Shown here: piece by piece, positions 1-5,995 of the stretch
How the letters are laid out: the number at the start of each line of letters is the position of its first letter
Numbering within the stretch: position 1 is the first letter of the stretch
Assembly (NCBI GenBank): GCA_030044325.1
Contig: JASHWA010000576.1
Coordinates: forward strand, 1-10,001
Source: Bryobacteraceae bacterium
GTDB lineage: Bacteria > Acidobacteriota > Terriglobia > Bryobacterales > Bryobacteraceae
Direction of reading: 5' to 3'
Length of the DNA: 10,001 bases
Made by a program: the position numbers and the translations under genes
Notes under the pieces: model-generated
Database searches by the model: none
Told to the model about the DNA's origin: nothing
The model's input: only the letters and a program-made list of their open reading frames with translations

Positions 1-1583
1 GAGCCGTAGATGCTGATGAGCGATCCGGGAGCGGCGGGCCCGACCTGCTGGCTTGCGGCATTGGTGATGGAGATCGCCGGGGGTGGTGAGAGAAGGCCGA
101 GCACATAGAGCGCGTCGTTGGTGACGGCGTAAACTTTTCCGTTGGCGACCATGGGCGTCGAGAATTTAACGAATCCGTCCAGCGCGTCGCGGCTGGAGTT
201 CTGATTGGTGTCGTAAAGAGCGTTTGCAACGTTGGAGGCGTCGAAGGCACGCAGCGTGTTGGTATCGTCGAGGGTCCAGACGATGCCGTTGCTTGCGCCG
301 TTCGCGGAAATGGTGGGGACGCAGCCGTAATCGGTGAACAGAAACGGGGTGGTGGCGGGCGTTCCGACGGTCGCGTTGGAGATGGGGAAAGCTCGAAGAT
401 AGTCTCCCTCGCCGCAAAAATACAGCGTGTTATTGAAGTAGGCGGGATTGCCGAACAGCGGTTTGACGACGCCGGGCAAAGAAGCGACCACGGCGTCCGA
501 TGCGGATTGAAATTGACCCAGGTTGTCGCGATCGATGATATACATGCGGCCTTCTTTTCCCCCGCCGGCCATCAGGTGAGGATGCGCGGCGCTGCCGGCT
601 TCATCGCCCAGCAGCGCGACGCCGGAGGAGCCGGTGTCGAGATCGGCCGCGTCGAGCGAAGCGTAGTTGAACGGCGTGAAATAATCCTCGACCGCGAGAT
701 TCGAACTGGCGAGCTTGATGTAGCTTTCTCCCAGATCGGCGCCGCCGCTTTGCGCGTCGAAAGTACCGTTGCCGGAAACGACGTAGATGTTGCCGGAGGA
801 ATCGGCCGCGGGCGCGGCGCCGGAGGCCCAGAACGAGGCCATCGCGCCGTTGGGAGTGTCGTTATAGACGGCGGCCTGCTGGAGCGTCTGCTCGTTATAG
901 CCGAGCAGCCAGCCGTGATATGCGGATTGGTCGCAATGCGAGGACATTCCCAGGTACACGACGCCGTTCAACAGAAGCAGGCCGGGGCGCTGCTTGTAAT
1001 TTTTGGGGATGAGCGTGACGGCGCCCGATCCGTCGCCGGTGCCCGGAACGGAGGCTTGAATCACCACGGGGCTTCCGAATTGTTCGGCGCCGGTGGAGAC
1101 GTTGAGCGCGTGCAGGCGATGAATGTAGTTGCCGCTTTCCTTGGTCATGGCGACGACGAAGATGGTGCTCGCCGCCGGATCGATCACGGGAGTGCTGGTG
1201 ATGCCGATTTCGGGCGAAATCTGGCCGCAATCGACGTCGGTGTAGGGGACCGTCGTGCCGCCGGCGGGGGTCAGATTGACGTGCCACAGCGTCGCGCCGG
1301 AATCGGCATCGATGGCGTAGACGCTGTTGTGTTCGGTGGCGGCGTAGACGACGTTATGCGTGGCGCCGCCGATCGAGAGGCCGTAAAGATACAGCGGCTG
1401 CGCGTAGGTGACGCCGTCGAGCGAGTAAGTAAAGAGCTTGCCGAACTGATTCGAGTTGACGTTGGAGGGCGTGAGGATGGTCTCGTTGAGATTCGCGCCG
1501 GCGCGCGCGTTGCTGTACTGGTAGGTTGTCACGTTGATTTGAGCCGCGAGGGGGTAAACGGCGAAGATGAGGAGAAAACGCAT
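1..1583 (-). CDS. Secreted PQQ-like beta-propeller protein with Solibacter-type C-terminal domain (3' end outside window)
   Basis: The minus-strand frame is open from an ATG at 1581-1583 to the window edge, giving 527 residues without a stop. The first 14 residues (MRFLLIFAVYPLAA) look like a short signal peptide, so export is inferred. Propeller blades of the PQQ/BamB-like type are visible: VYAATEHNSVYAIDADSG (about 79-96) followed by ATLW, then SSGNIYVVSGNG (262-273), GRMYIIDRDNLG (346-357) and NGKVYAVTNDALYVLG (481-496). From about residue 504 the sequence changes to ITNAASQQVG-PAAPGSLISIYG, matching my memory of the Solibacter C-terminal domain TIGR03437. That domain should finish off-window. 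Homologues are annotated as PQQ-binding-like repeat proteins, but no dehydrogenase catalytic residues are evident and the substrate is unknown. The start is well supported by a purine-rich ribosome site five bases upstream. The family call is fairly sure; the function is not. Confidence 0.85.
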   Translation of the reverse strand, partial: MRFLLIFAVYPLAAQINVTTYQYSNARAGANLNETILTPSNVNSNQFGKLFTYSLDGVTYAQPLYLYGLSIGGATHNVVYAATEHNSVYAIDADSGATLWHVNLTPAGGTTVPYTDVDCGQISPEIGITSTPVIDPAASTIFVVAMTKESGNYIHRLHALNVSTGAEQFGSPVVIQASVPGTGDGSGAVTLIPKNYKQRPGLLLLNGVVYLGMSSHCDQSAYHGWLLGYNEQTLQQAAVYNDTPNGAMASFWASGAAPAADSSGNIYVVSGNGTFDAQSGGADLGESYIKLASSNLAVEDYFTPFNYASLDAADLDTGSSGVALLGDEAGSAAHPHLMAGGGKEGRMYIIDRDNLGQFQSASDAVVASLPGVVKPLFGNPAYFNNTLYFCGEGDYLRAFPISNATVGTPATTPFLFTDYGCVPTISANGASNGIVWTLDDTNTLRAFDASNVANALYDTNQNSSRDALDGFVKFSTPMVANGKVYAVTNDALYVLGLLSPPPAISITNAASQQVGPAAPGSLISIYG

Positions 1584-1588
1584 GAAGG

Positions 1589-1595
1589 CTCCTCT
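1589..1595 (-). promoter_or_regulatory. Ribosome binding site of the beta-propeller gene
   Basis: On the minus strand AGAGGAG lies five bases before the ATG at 1581-1583. This is one of the two clear Shine-Dalgarno sites in the window and it fixes the start of the propeller gene. The Nudix and DinB starts have nothing comparable. Confidence 0.7.
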
Positions 1596-1693
1596 TGTAC
1601 AAACACCGGAGAGAGCGTTTCCGCTTACACAGCGCCCCGGGAGTAACTGCGACCCAAGGAAAAGAACCGGTTGATCTGAAGCTCAGGAGCTGC

Positions 1694-1741
1694 CCCCGCC
1701 GTCACTGGCGGGGCTCGCACGCCGCGGCAGTGATGCCGCGG
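1694..1741. repeat. Two tandem GC-rich hairpins between divergent genes
   Basis: Two perfect inverted repeats stand side by side. CCCCGCC (1694-1700) pairs with GGCGGGG (1707-1713) over a 6-nt loop, and CCGCGGCA (1722-1729) pairs with TGCCGCGG (1734-1741) over a 4-nt loop. A weaker AGCTC/GAGCT pair sits just upstream (1680-1691). They lie between the leftward propeller gene and the rightward Nudix gene, so neither neighbour ends here. No T-run follows, so an intrinsic terminator is unlikely. They could be part of the Nudix leader or promoter region, or an intergenic repeat of REP type. The structure is seen directly; the role is unknown. Confidence 0.5.
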
Positions 1742-1750
1742 GCGACACGA

Positions 1751-1756
1751 TAAGAT
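1751..1756 (+). promoter_or_regulatory. Possible -10 element for the Nudix gene
   Basis: TAAGAT (4 of 6 to TATAAT) lies 12 bases before the Nudix ATG at 1769. No good -35 hexamer is seen at 16-18 nt, because the second GC hairpin occupies that position. If used, the leader would be only about 5-6 nt, which would fit the lack of a ribosome site. Confidence 0.25.
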
Positions 1757-1768
1757 GACTGCTTACGC

Positions 1769-2224
1769 ATGGTGCGGGAAGTAAAGCGCAGCGCGGGGCT
1801 GTTGATGTATCGCCGCAGGGACGGGCGGATGGAAGTGTTTCTGGTTCATCCGGGCGGGCCGTTCTGGGCGAAAAAGGATCTGTGGACCATTCCGAAGGGC
1901 GAATACGAGGGCGGCGAACATCCGCTCGATGCGGCGCGGCGGGAGTTCACCGAAGAGACCGGATTCGCGGCGAGCGGTCCGTTTGTGGATCTGGGCGAGA
2001 CGCGGCAGCCGTCGGGGAAGATCGTGAGGGCATGGGGGTTTGAAGGCGATTGCGACCCGGCCGCGCTCGCCAGCAACACGTGCTTGATCGAATGGCGCGG
2101 GAAATCGATGGAGATTCCCGAAGTCGACCGCGGAGCGTGGTTTTCGATGGAACAAGCGCGCGCGAAGATTTTCAAGGGGCAGGAGAGATTCCTGGAGAGA
2201 CTATTGGCCGGCGAATGCGGATGA
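1769..2224 (+). CDS. Nudix (MutT-like) hydrolase
   Basis: This 151-residue protein carries a complete Nudix box, G-x5-E-x7-REUxEExGU, at residues 44-66 (GEYEGGE, then RREFTEETGF at 57-66). The Glu residues that bind Mg2+/Mn2+ are all present, so an active pyrophosphohydrolase is expected: it cleaves nucleoside diphosphates linked to some moiety X. The N-terminal KRSAGLLMYRRRDG and the VHPGGPFWAKKDL stretch (26-38) are typical of a common small cytoplasmic bacterial Nudix group of about 150 residues, so the gene is full length. The substrate cannot be read from sequence; nucleotide clean-up or diadenosine polyphosphate hydrolysis are possibilities. The ATG gives the expected N-terminus but has no Shine-Dalgarno site. 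The gene is convergent with the DinB gene, 43 bp apart, and looks monocistronic. Confidence 0.92.
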   Translation: MVREVKRSAGLLMYRRRDGRMEVFLVHPGGPFWAKKDLWTIPKGEYEGGEHPLDAARREFTEETGFAASGPFVDLGETRQPSGKIVRAWGFEGDCDPAALASNTCLIEWRGKSMEIPEVDRGAWFSMEQARAKIFKGQERFLERLLAGECG

Positions 2225-2267
2225 ACGCGAATTTCTTATTTCGTTCGTTCGCGGCGCATATCTATTT

Positions 2268-2729
2268 TCATGCGCCGAGTAGTTTTCGCACCAGCACGAG
2301 TTGGCCCAAGTGATAGGAGTTGTGATCGGCGACCAGCAGCGCTTCGCGCAGCGGGGTTTGCCCCTCGCCGTGCGGAATTTTCGCGTAGAGATCGAGCGTC
2401 GGATCGGAGATGAGCGCGCACATGGCTTCGAGATCGTCGCGGAACGCGCGCACCGACTTGGCCCACGCGCCGGCGCTGGGCGGCGCGGGCGATGGCGGCC
2501 AATAACCCTCGGGCCATTTGGGCGATTGATGCTTGGGGTTGCGGGTGAATTCGAGGATGTCCCATTGGGCGAGGCGAATGTGCTCGACCAGTTCCCAGCA
2601 TGAGTGCGGCGAGCGGGGCGGGCGTTTGCCGCGCAGATCCTCCGGAATTCCTTTGACGGCGGCGTCGAAATCGACGTGCGCGCCGCCGCCGCGGAGCAGG
2701 TAAAGAAGATGTTCGCGAAGAGGGTCCAC
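2268..2729 (-). CDS. DinB-family (DinB/YfiT-like) putative metalloprotein
   Basis: A 153-residue four-helix-bundle protein of the DinB/YfiT superfamily. Three His residues sit where the family's metal triad is expected: H50 in WELVEHIRLAQWDILEF, and H136 and H140 in ADHNSYHLGQLVLVRKLL near the C-terminus. The length matches the family. Members include damage-inducible DinB of Bacillus and thiol-dependent transferases using bacillithiol or mycothiol, but most acidobacterial copies are uncharacterised and this one's reaction cannot be told. The start is GTG at 2727-2729. No upstream in-frame ATG exists, and a consensus TATAAT lies just six bases before it, suggesting a leaderless transcript. 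The gene diverges from the deacetylase gene and converges with the Nudix gene. The family call is secure; the function is open. Confidence 0.88.
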   Translation of the reverse strand: MDPLREHLLYLLRGGGAHVDFDAAVKGIPEDLRGKRPPRSPHSCWELVEHIRLAQWDILEFTRNPKHQSPKWPEGYWPPSPAPPSAGAWAKSVRAFRDDLEAMCALISDPTLDLYAKIPHGEGQTPLREALLVADHNSYHLGQLVLVRKLLGA

Positions 2730-2735
2730 AGCGTG

Positions 2736-2741
2736 ATTATA
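2736..2741 (-). promoter_or_regulatory. Consensus -10 (TATAAT) directly before the DinB GTG start
   Basis: The minus strand reads TATAAT-CACGCT-GTG. With a start site about 7 nt after the -10, transcription would begin at or next to the GTG, so the mRNA would be leaderless. No convincing -35 is visible at 16-19 nt. There is no Shine-Dalgarno sequence, which agrees. Confidence 0.5.
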
Positions 2742-2764
2742 CGCGTAAAAAATTGTACTGGGTC

Positions 2765-2793
2765 TTTACACACAGGTCTTCGTGTGAGATTAT
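2765..2793 (+). promoter_or_regulatory. Sigma70-like promoter for the deacetylase gene
   Basis: TTTACA (2765-2770, 5 of 6 to the -35 consensus) and GATTAT (2788-2793, 4 of 6 to the -10) are separated by exactly 17 bp. Transcription would start near 2800, giving a 5' leader of about 95 nt for the gene at 2896. The spacer itself contains a CACAC/GTGTG inverted repeat (2769-2773 with 2782-2786). The leader also has a TGCGC/GCGCA hairpin (2839-2843 with 2853-2857). An AGGT at 2885-2888 may serve as the ribosome site. Confidence 0.45.
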
Positions 2794-2826
2794 TGAACGC
2801 TTTCAATCTTTTGTAGCAGTTACAAA
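2792..2826. promoter_or_regulatory. Two adjacent inverted repeats, possible operator
   Basis: ATTGAA-CGCT-TTCAAT (2792-2807) and TTTGTA-GCAGT-TACAAA (2810-2826) are two perfect 6-bp dyads placed one after the other, centres about 18 bp apart. They begin at the -10 and cover the expected start site of the deacetylase promoter. Short AT-rich dyads in this position suit a dimeric repressor; the first loosely resembles a LacI-type site. No regulator gene lies next to it, so the binding protein is unknown. Confidence 0.35.
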
Positions 2827-2895
2827 TGGCCGCTCAGTTGCGCGGTTTGAGAGCGCAGTCGGAGTGTGAAATCAAAATCTGGCTAGGTAAAACGC

Positions 2896-4767
2896 ATGGA
2901 AAATGCGATGCCGGTAGTGTGTTTGGCGATCGGGCTGATCGCCGCGGCGCCGGCGAGTGGACAATTTTTGACCAACGGCGTGATCCGCGCGACGGACACG
3001 CCCAGGCACAGCGTGTTCCTGACGTTCGACGACGGGCCGGACGAACCGGGGCCTGACGGTCTGACGCAGATGGAGAAGGTCGCGCGATTTCTTCAGGGGC
3101 CGGTGAGCGTTCCAGCGCCGGGCGGCCGGAATGGAGTTTCGCCCGACGTGCTCAAGAGCATCCGCGCATCCTTCGCGATCGTGTCGTGCCATTTCCTGGG
3201 GCAGGATCCGCCCAATCCGATTTCGAGCCTGTGCATCGGCCTGGGCGACGTTCCCGAATCGGTGGCGACGAGCGTGATCACGGCGGGACACGACCTTTTC
3301 AATCATTCGCAGAACCACATCCCACTGACGATGCTTCAGACCCCTTCCGAGATCCTGTACGAAGTGGGGCACGCGCAGCTCGAGGTGGACAAACTGCGCG
3401 ACAACAGCCCGCGCGTGTTCCGCGCACCGGGGCTTTCCTTCAGCGCGAGCGTCGCGGCGATTTTGAATGCCGATCCGTTCGCGGGCCAGATCACCGGGCC
3501 GATCGACACGGACGTGGGCGGCGGATTCGACATCAATGGCACGTGGATGGGCGGCGATTGGGACTGCTTCGAGCTCAACATGAGCGTTCCGGCCTGTGGA
3601 GAGCTGTACGTGAACGCGATCCGGCAGGCGGGGCAGGGCGTCATCGTGCTGCTGCACGTTCGCACGGAAATCATGACCGGGCGCGATGGAAATCCTTTCC
3701 CGCTGGATCTGGCGCGGTATATTGTGGAGCACCTCGGTCCGGATTACGAGTACGTGCCTCTCGATGCGATTCCGGGTGTGCGCGGGGAGCTGATGACCGC
3801 TCCGGTGACGCAGGTTTCGACGGAGTTCGGCGCGGCGGACGGAGAAGGGGCGGTAGCGGCGGGGCTGTTGAACGGTTCGGGGAAAGCGGCGGGCGTTTGC
3901 AAGGCGCGCGGATCGACCGTGGCGTGCAAGACGAGCGACGGCAGCGGCGGTTTCCTTCCGGCGGCGACGTGGATGGTGATCGGCGATCCGAGCTGGACGG
4001 CGACGTACGGCTCGGCTTTCTGGCTCGCGGATATGAATGGCGACGGCTTCGCCGACCTGGTGTTTCCGGCATCGGGATCGCTGTGGGTGGCGTTGAATAA
4101 TCTCGAGGGAGGGTTCAAGACGCCGCGCGAGCTTTTCCGCGGGCCGGTTCCCGATCCGCGCTATATCCGGTTCGGGCGCGTGAGCGGGAGCGCGCGCGAG
4201 GACATGGTCGCCTGGACGCCGGATGTGGCCGTTCCGCCTGTGTATGTGAACGACGGCGCGCGCCTGGTCGCGCCGCCTGCGCAATCGGTCGCGGGCGCCG
4301 CGGCAAGCCTGCAGTTATTGACCGCGAAACTGATCGATCTCGACGGCGACGGCCGCGCGGACCTGGTGGTGCGAGGCGAAACGCAGGTCCTGTGCGCGCA
4401 CAGCACCGGCGCCGGATTGGGACCGCTGCAGCCGTGCTCGGTCGCGGGTGGTCCTTTCGCCCAACAGGTGAGCGAGTGGAACGCGCAGTACGCCGACACC
4501 TTCGGAGTGGCGAATATCAACGGGCCGGTGGTGGTGGACGGCGTGCCGACCGGTGTCATTTTCGCGCCGTTGGTAAAGGGTTCGGTGAGCAACCGGCACC
4601 GGTACCTGTGCAACGATTGTTTCACCAACGCGGTGGATGAGACCTGGAAGCCGGAGTTGCGGGCGTCGCAGATCGTGTGGGCCGATTTCACGCACGCGGG
4701 CGTCGATTCGCCGATGTTCGTTCGCGCGGATGGATTGTACCTCGGCGTGACGCAGCTTTCGCAGTAA
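2896..4767 (+). CDS. Secreted NodB-type polysaccharide deacetylase with C-terminal FG-GAP/VCBS repeats
   Basis: This 623-residue protein has a signal peptide (hydrophobic 6-21, cleavage probably after ASG at 22) and then a NodB carbohydrate-esterase 4 domain. All five CE4 motifs are visible: TFDDGP (43-48), HSQNH (137-141), RAPG (176-179), DWD (221-223) and LLH (252-254). Asp46, His137 and His141 are the likely metal ligands. Such enzymes remove N- or O-acetyl groups from chitin, peptidoglycan or exopolysaccharide. From about residue 310 the chain turns into propeller-like repeats with calcium-binding signatures DMNGDGFADL (379-388) and DLDGDGRADL (481-490), plus strands like LWVALNN and VYVNDG, as in FG-GAP/VCBS modules that bind sugars or proteins. 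So it is probably a secreted enzyme that docks on a matrix. A second ATG at 2908 would also keep the signal peptide. It looks monocistronic; the substrate is unknown. Confidence 0.9.
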   Translation: MENAMPVVCLAIGLIAAAPASGQFLTNGVIRATDTPRHSVFLTFDDGPDEPGPDGLTQMEKVARFLQGPVSVPAPGGRNGVSPDVLKSIRASFAIVSCHFLGQDPPNPISSLCIGLGDVPESVATSVITAGHDLFNHSQNHIPLTMLQTPSEILYEVGHAQLEVDKLRDNSPRVFRAPGLSFSASVAAILNADPFAGQITGPIDTDVGGGFDINGTWMGGDWDCFELNMSVPACGELYVNAIRQAGQGVIVLLHVRTEIMTGRDGNPFPLDLARYIVEHLGPDYEYVPLDAIPGVRGELMTAPVTQVSTEFGAADGEGAVAAGLLNGSGKAAGVCKARGSTVACKTSDGSGGFLPAATWMVIGDPSWTATYGSAFWLADMNGDGFADLVFPASGSLWVALNNLEGGFKTPRELFRGPVPDPRYIRFGRVSGSAREDMVAWTPDVAVPPVYVNDGARLVAPPAQSVAGAAASLQLLTAKLIDLDGDGRADLVVRGETQVLCAHSTGAGLGPLQPCSVAGGPFAQQVSEWNAQYADTFGVANINGPVVVDGVPTGVIFAPLVKGSVSNRHRYLCNDCFTNAVDETWKPELRASQIVWADFTHAGVDSPMFVRADGLYLGVTQLSQ

Positions 4768-4813
4768 TGGAGCGCCGGGCGCGGTGTGTTGGTGAGCCAC
4801 GAACGCGCTCCAT
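4767..4813 (+). terminator. Long-loop inverted repeat just after the deacetylase stop
   Basis: ATGGAGCGC (4767-4775) is matched perfectly by GCGCTCCAT (4805-4813), with a 29-nt loop. The left arm begins on the last base of the stop codon. A smaller GCGC-CGG-GCGC hairpin inside competes with it. There is no U-tract, so it could be a transcript-end stabiliser rather than a classical intrinsic terminator. Confidence 0.35.
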
Positions 4814-4851
4814 GGCTGTCGCGCCTCAATCCGCCCAAGCCTTTGTCACCC

Positions 4852-4869
4852 AGGCGGCGCCAGCCGCCT
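4852..4869 (-). terminator. GC hairpin spanning the stop of the FkbM gene
   Basis: AGGCGGC (4852-4858) and GCCGCCT (4863-4869) form a 7-bp stem with a 4-nt loop. The arm at 4863-4869 overlaps the TAG stop (4868-4870) of the leftward methyltransferase gene. No T-run follows in either direction. It may act as a weak or Rho-assisted end between two convergent genes. Confidence 0.3.
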
Positions 4870-5896
4870 AAAGGCGTGGATTCAGCCAGCTCTGCACGCC
4901 ATCGCCGAAATGGATGGTGCCGTACGGCGTTTCGCGCGGGCCGCCGCAAGCGTAGTCGGCGAGCGAGCGCCAGCCGTGCTTGGAAAGGATTTTTCGCAGT
5001 CCAGCCTCGATTTCGGTTGAATGCGTTCCGATGTGCAGCCGCTTGACCTTTTTATCCAGCCCTTCGATCGCCGAGCGGATGGCGATCAGTTCTTCACCTT
5101 GCAAGTCGAGGTCGATCAGATCCACCTGATCGAGCGGCGCCAACAGGTCCTGCAGGCTTACCTTCCGAACGGCAATCGATTTCCAGCCGTTGGGGTCGCG
5201 GCGCACTTGGATTCCAGCGTATTTTTCGTGCTCGACCAGTTGGGCGGCTTCATCATTTTTGACGAGCGCCTGGCCATACCAGAGATCCGGTGCGTCGTTG
5301 CCCAGCGGCGAGCCGACACAAAATGAAGCCGCGCCGGTCGAATCGCTCACGGCTGCCTGGAGGAGCGTATGGGCGTCCGGATCGAGACCGTTGTCGCGAA
5401 AATGGGTGCGCAGCCATTCAAAGTGCACCGGCTCCGCCTCGACCGCGATCAGACGGCATGGAATGGTCCCACGTTGCCGGGCGGCGAGCGCCGCACGGAT
5501 CGACCAACGTCCATAGCCCGCGCCGAGTTCCATCATGGTGTATTGGCCGCGCGCCGCGGCAACCGACTCGAGCAGATCGATCCACTCGAAATATTCCTCG
5601 TCAAAGGCCGGCAAGGGCACGTCGACCTGGATGGGCATGTCGCGCGGAGGGGCCGCCAGGTACGAGCGGCGGGCCGTGGCGCCGATGTAATCCCGGTCGC
5701 AGCCGGCAGCGGCGGTTCCCTTAAACGCGGAAAACTGAGAAAAAATGGGATGATGCGCGGCCGTTTCGGAAGGCGCAACCGGATGGATGCTCGCGCGGCG
5801 TCGGACACGGTCAAGAGCAGCTTTCACCAGACGGACCAGGCGAAGCCCCGAAAGTCCCGGCTTGCGACCGATGTTGGTGCTGGTGAATTCTCCCAT
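4868..5896 (-). CDS. FkbM-family SAM-dependent methyltransferase
   Basis: A 342-residue protein with a Rossmann methyltransferase core of the FkbM (Methyltransf_21) type. SAM-binding motif I is MELGAGYGRW (122-131). The acidic end of beta-2 is VEAEP (152-156), and a later strand gives DLIDLDLQGEE (259-269), the hallmark D-x-D-x-QG-E of FkbM proteins. HIGTHS (288-293) is the next core strand. Relatives O-methylate sugars, polyketides or other small molecules; the acceptor is unknown. About 90 residues before the core show no recognised domain. I chose the ATG at 5894-5896. A GTG at 5915-5917 adds seven residues, but neither start has a good ribosome site. A short ORF ending two bases before this ATG may couple translation. 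The gene follows cysK on the same strand about 100 bp downstream, and co-transcription is possible. Nothing links the two functionally. Confidence 0.85.
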   Translation of the reverse strand: MGEFTSTNIGRKPGLSGLRLVRLVKAALDRVRRRASIHPVAPSETAAHHPIFSQFSAFKGTAAAGCDRDYIGATARRSYLAAPPRDMPIQVDVPLPAFDEEYFEWIDLLESVAAARGQYTMMELGAGYGRWSIRAALAARQRGTIPCRLIAVEAEPVHFEWLRTHFRDNGLDPDAHTLLQAAVSDSTGAASFCVGSPLGNDAPDLWYGQALVKNDEAAQLVEHEKYAGIQVRRDPNGWKSIAVRKVSLQDLLAPLDQVDLIDLDLQGEELIAIRSAIEGLDKKVKRLHIGTHSTEIEAGLRKILSKHGWRSLADYACGGPRETPYGTIHFGDGVQSWLNPRL

Positions 5897-5898
5897 CT

Positions 5899-5937
5899 TC
5901 AGATCGCGGCGAAGCACGGAGCCGACACTCGGTCCAT
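5899..5937 (-). other. Possible 12-codon leader ORF before the FkbM gene
   Basis: ATG at 5935-5937 opens a reading frame encoding MDRVSAPCFAAI and stops with TGA at 5899-5901. AAAGG lies six to seven bases before it, a better ribosome site than that of the main gene. The stop is followed by AG and then the FkbM ATG (TGA-AG-ATG), a spacing typical of translational coupling. The alternative is that it is chance, since any short frame of this size can arise. Confidence 0.25.
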
Positions 5938-5995
5938 CCCGCGCCTTTCAAATTCTCCTAGTATGACCGATTCTGGCCGCGGCGGCGGGCGCGCG

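Noticed and set aside
507..1646. 379-codon open frame on the plus strand
   Set aside because: It lies wholly antisense to the propeller gene, whose protein has a signal peptide, ribosome site and recognisable blades. The plus-strand translation is rich in Gly, Arg, Val and Asp with no domain, as expected for a shadow in GC-rich DNA.
2226..2253. CGCGAA/TTCGCG pair between the convergent Nudix and DinB genes as a terminator
   Set aside because: Only 6 bp with a 16-nt loop and no T-run in either direction; it may be chance in this short AT-richer gap.
2872..4284. 470-codon open frame on the minus strand
   Set aside because: Antisense to the deacetylase gene with its five CE4 motifs. The translation is Arg/His-rich and of low complexity, typical of a shadow frame.
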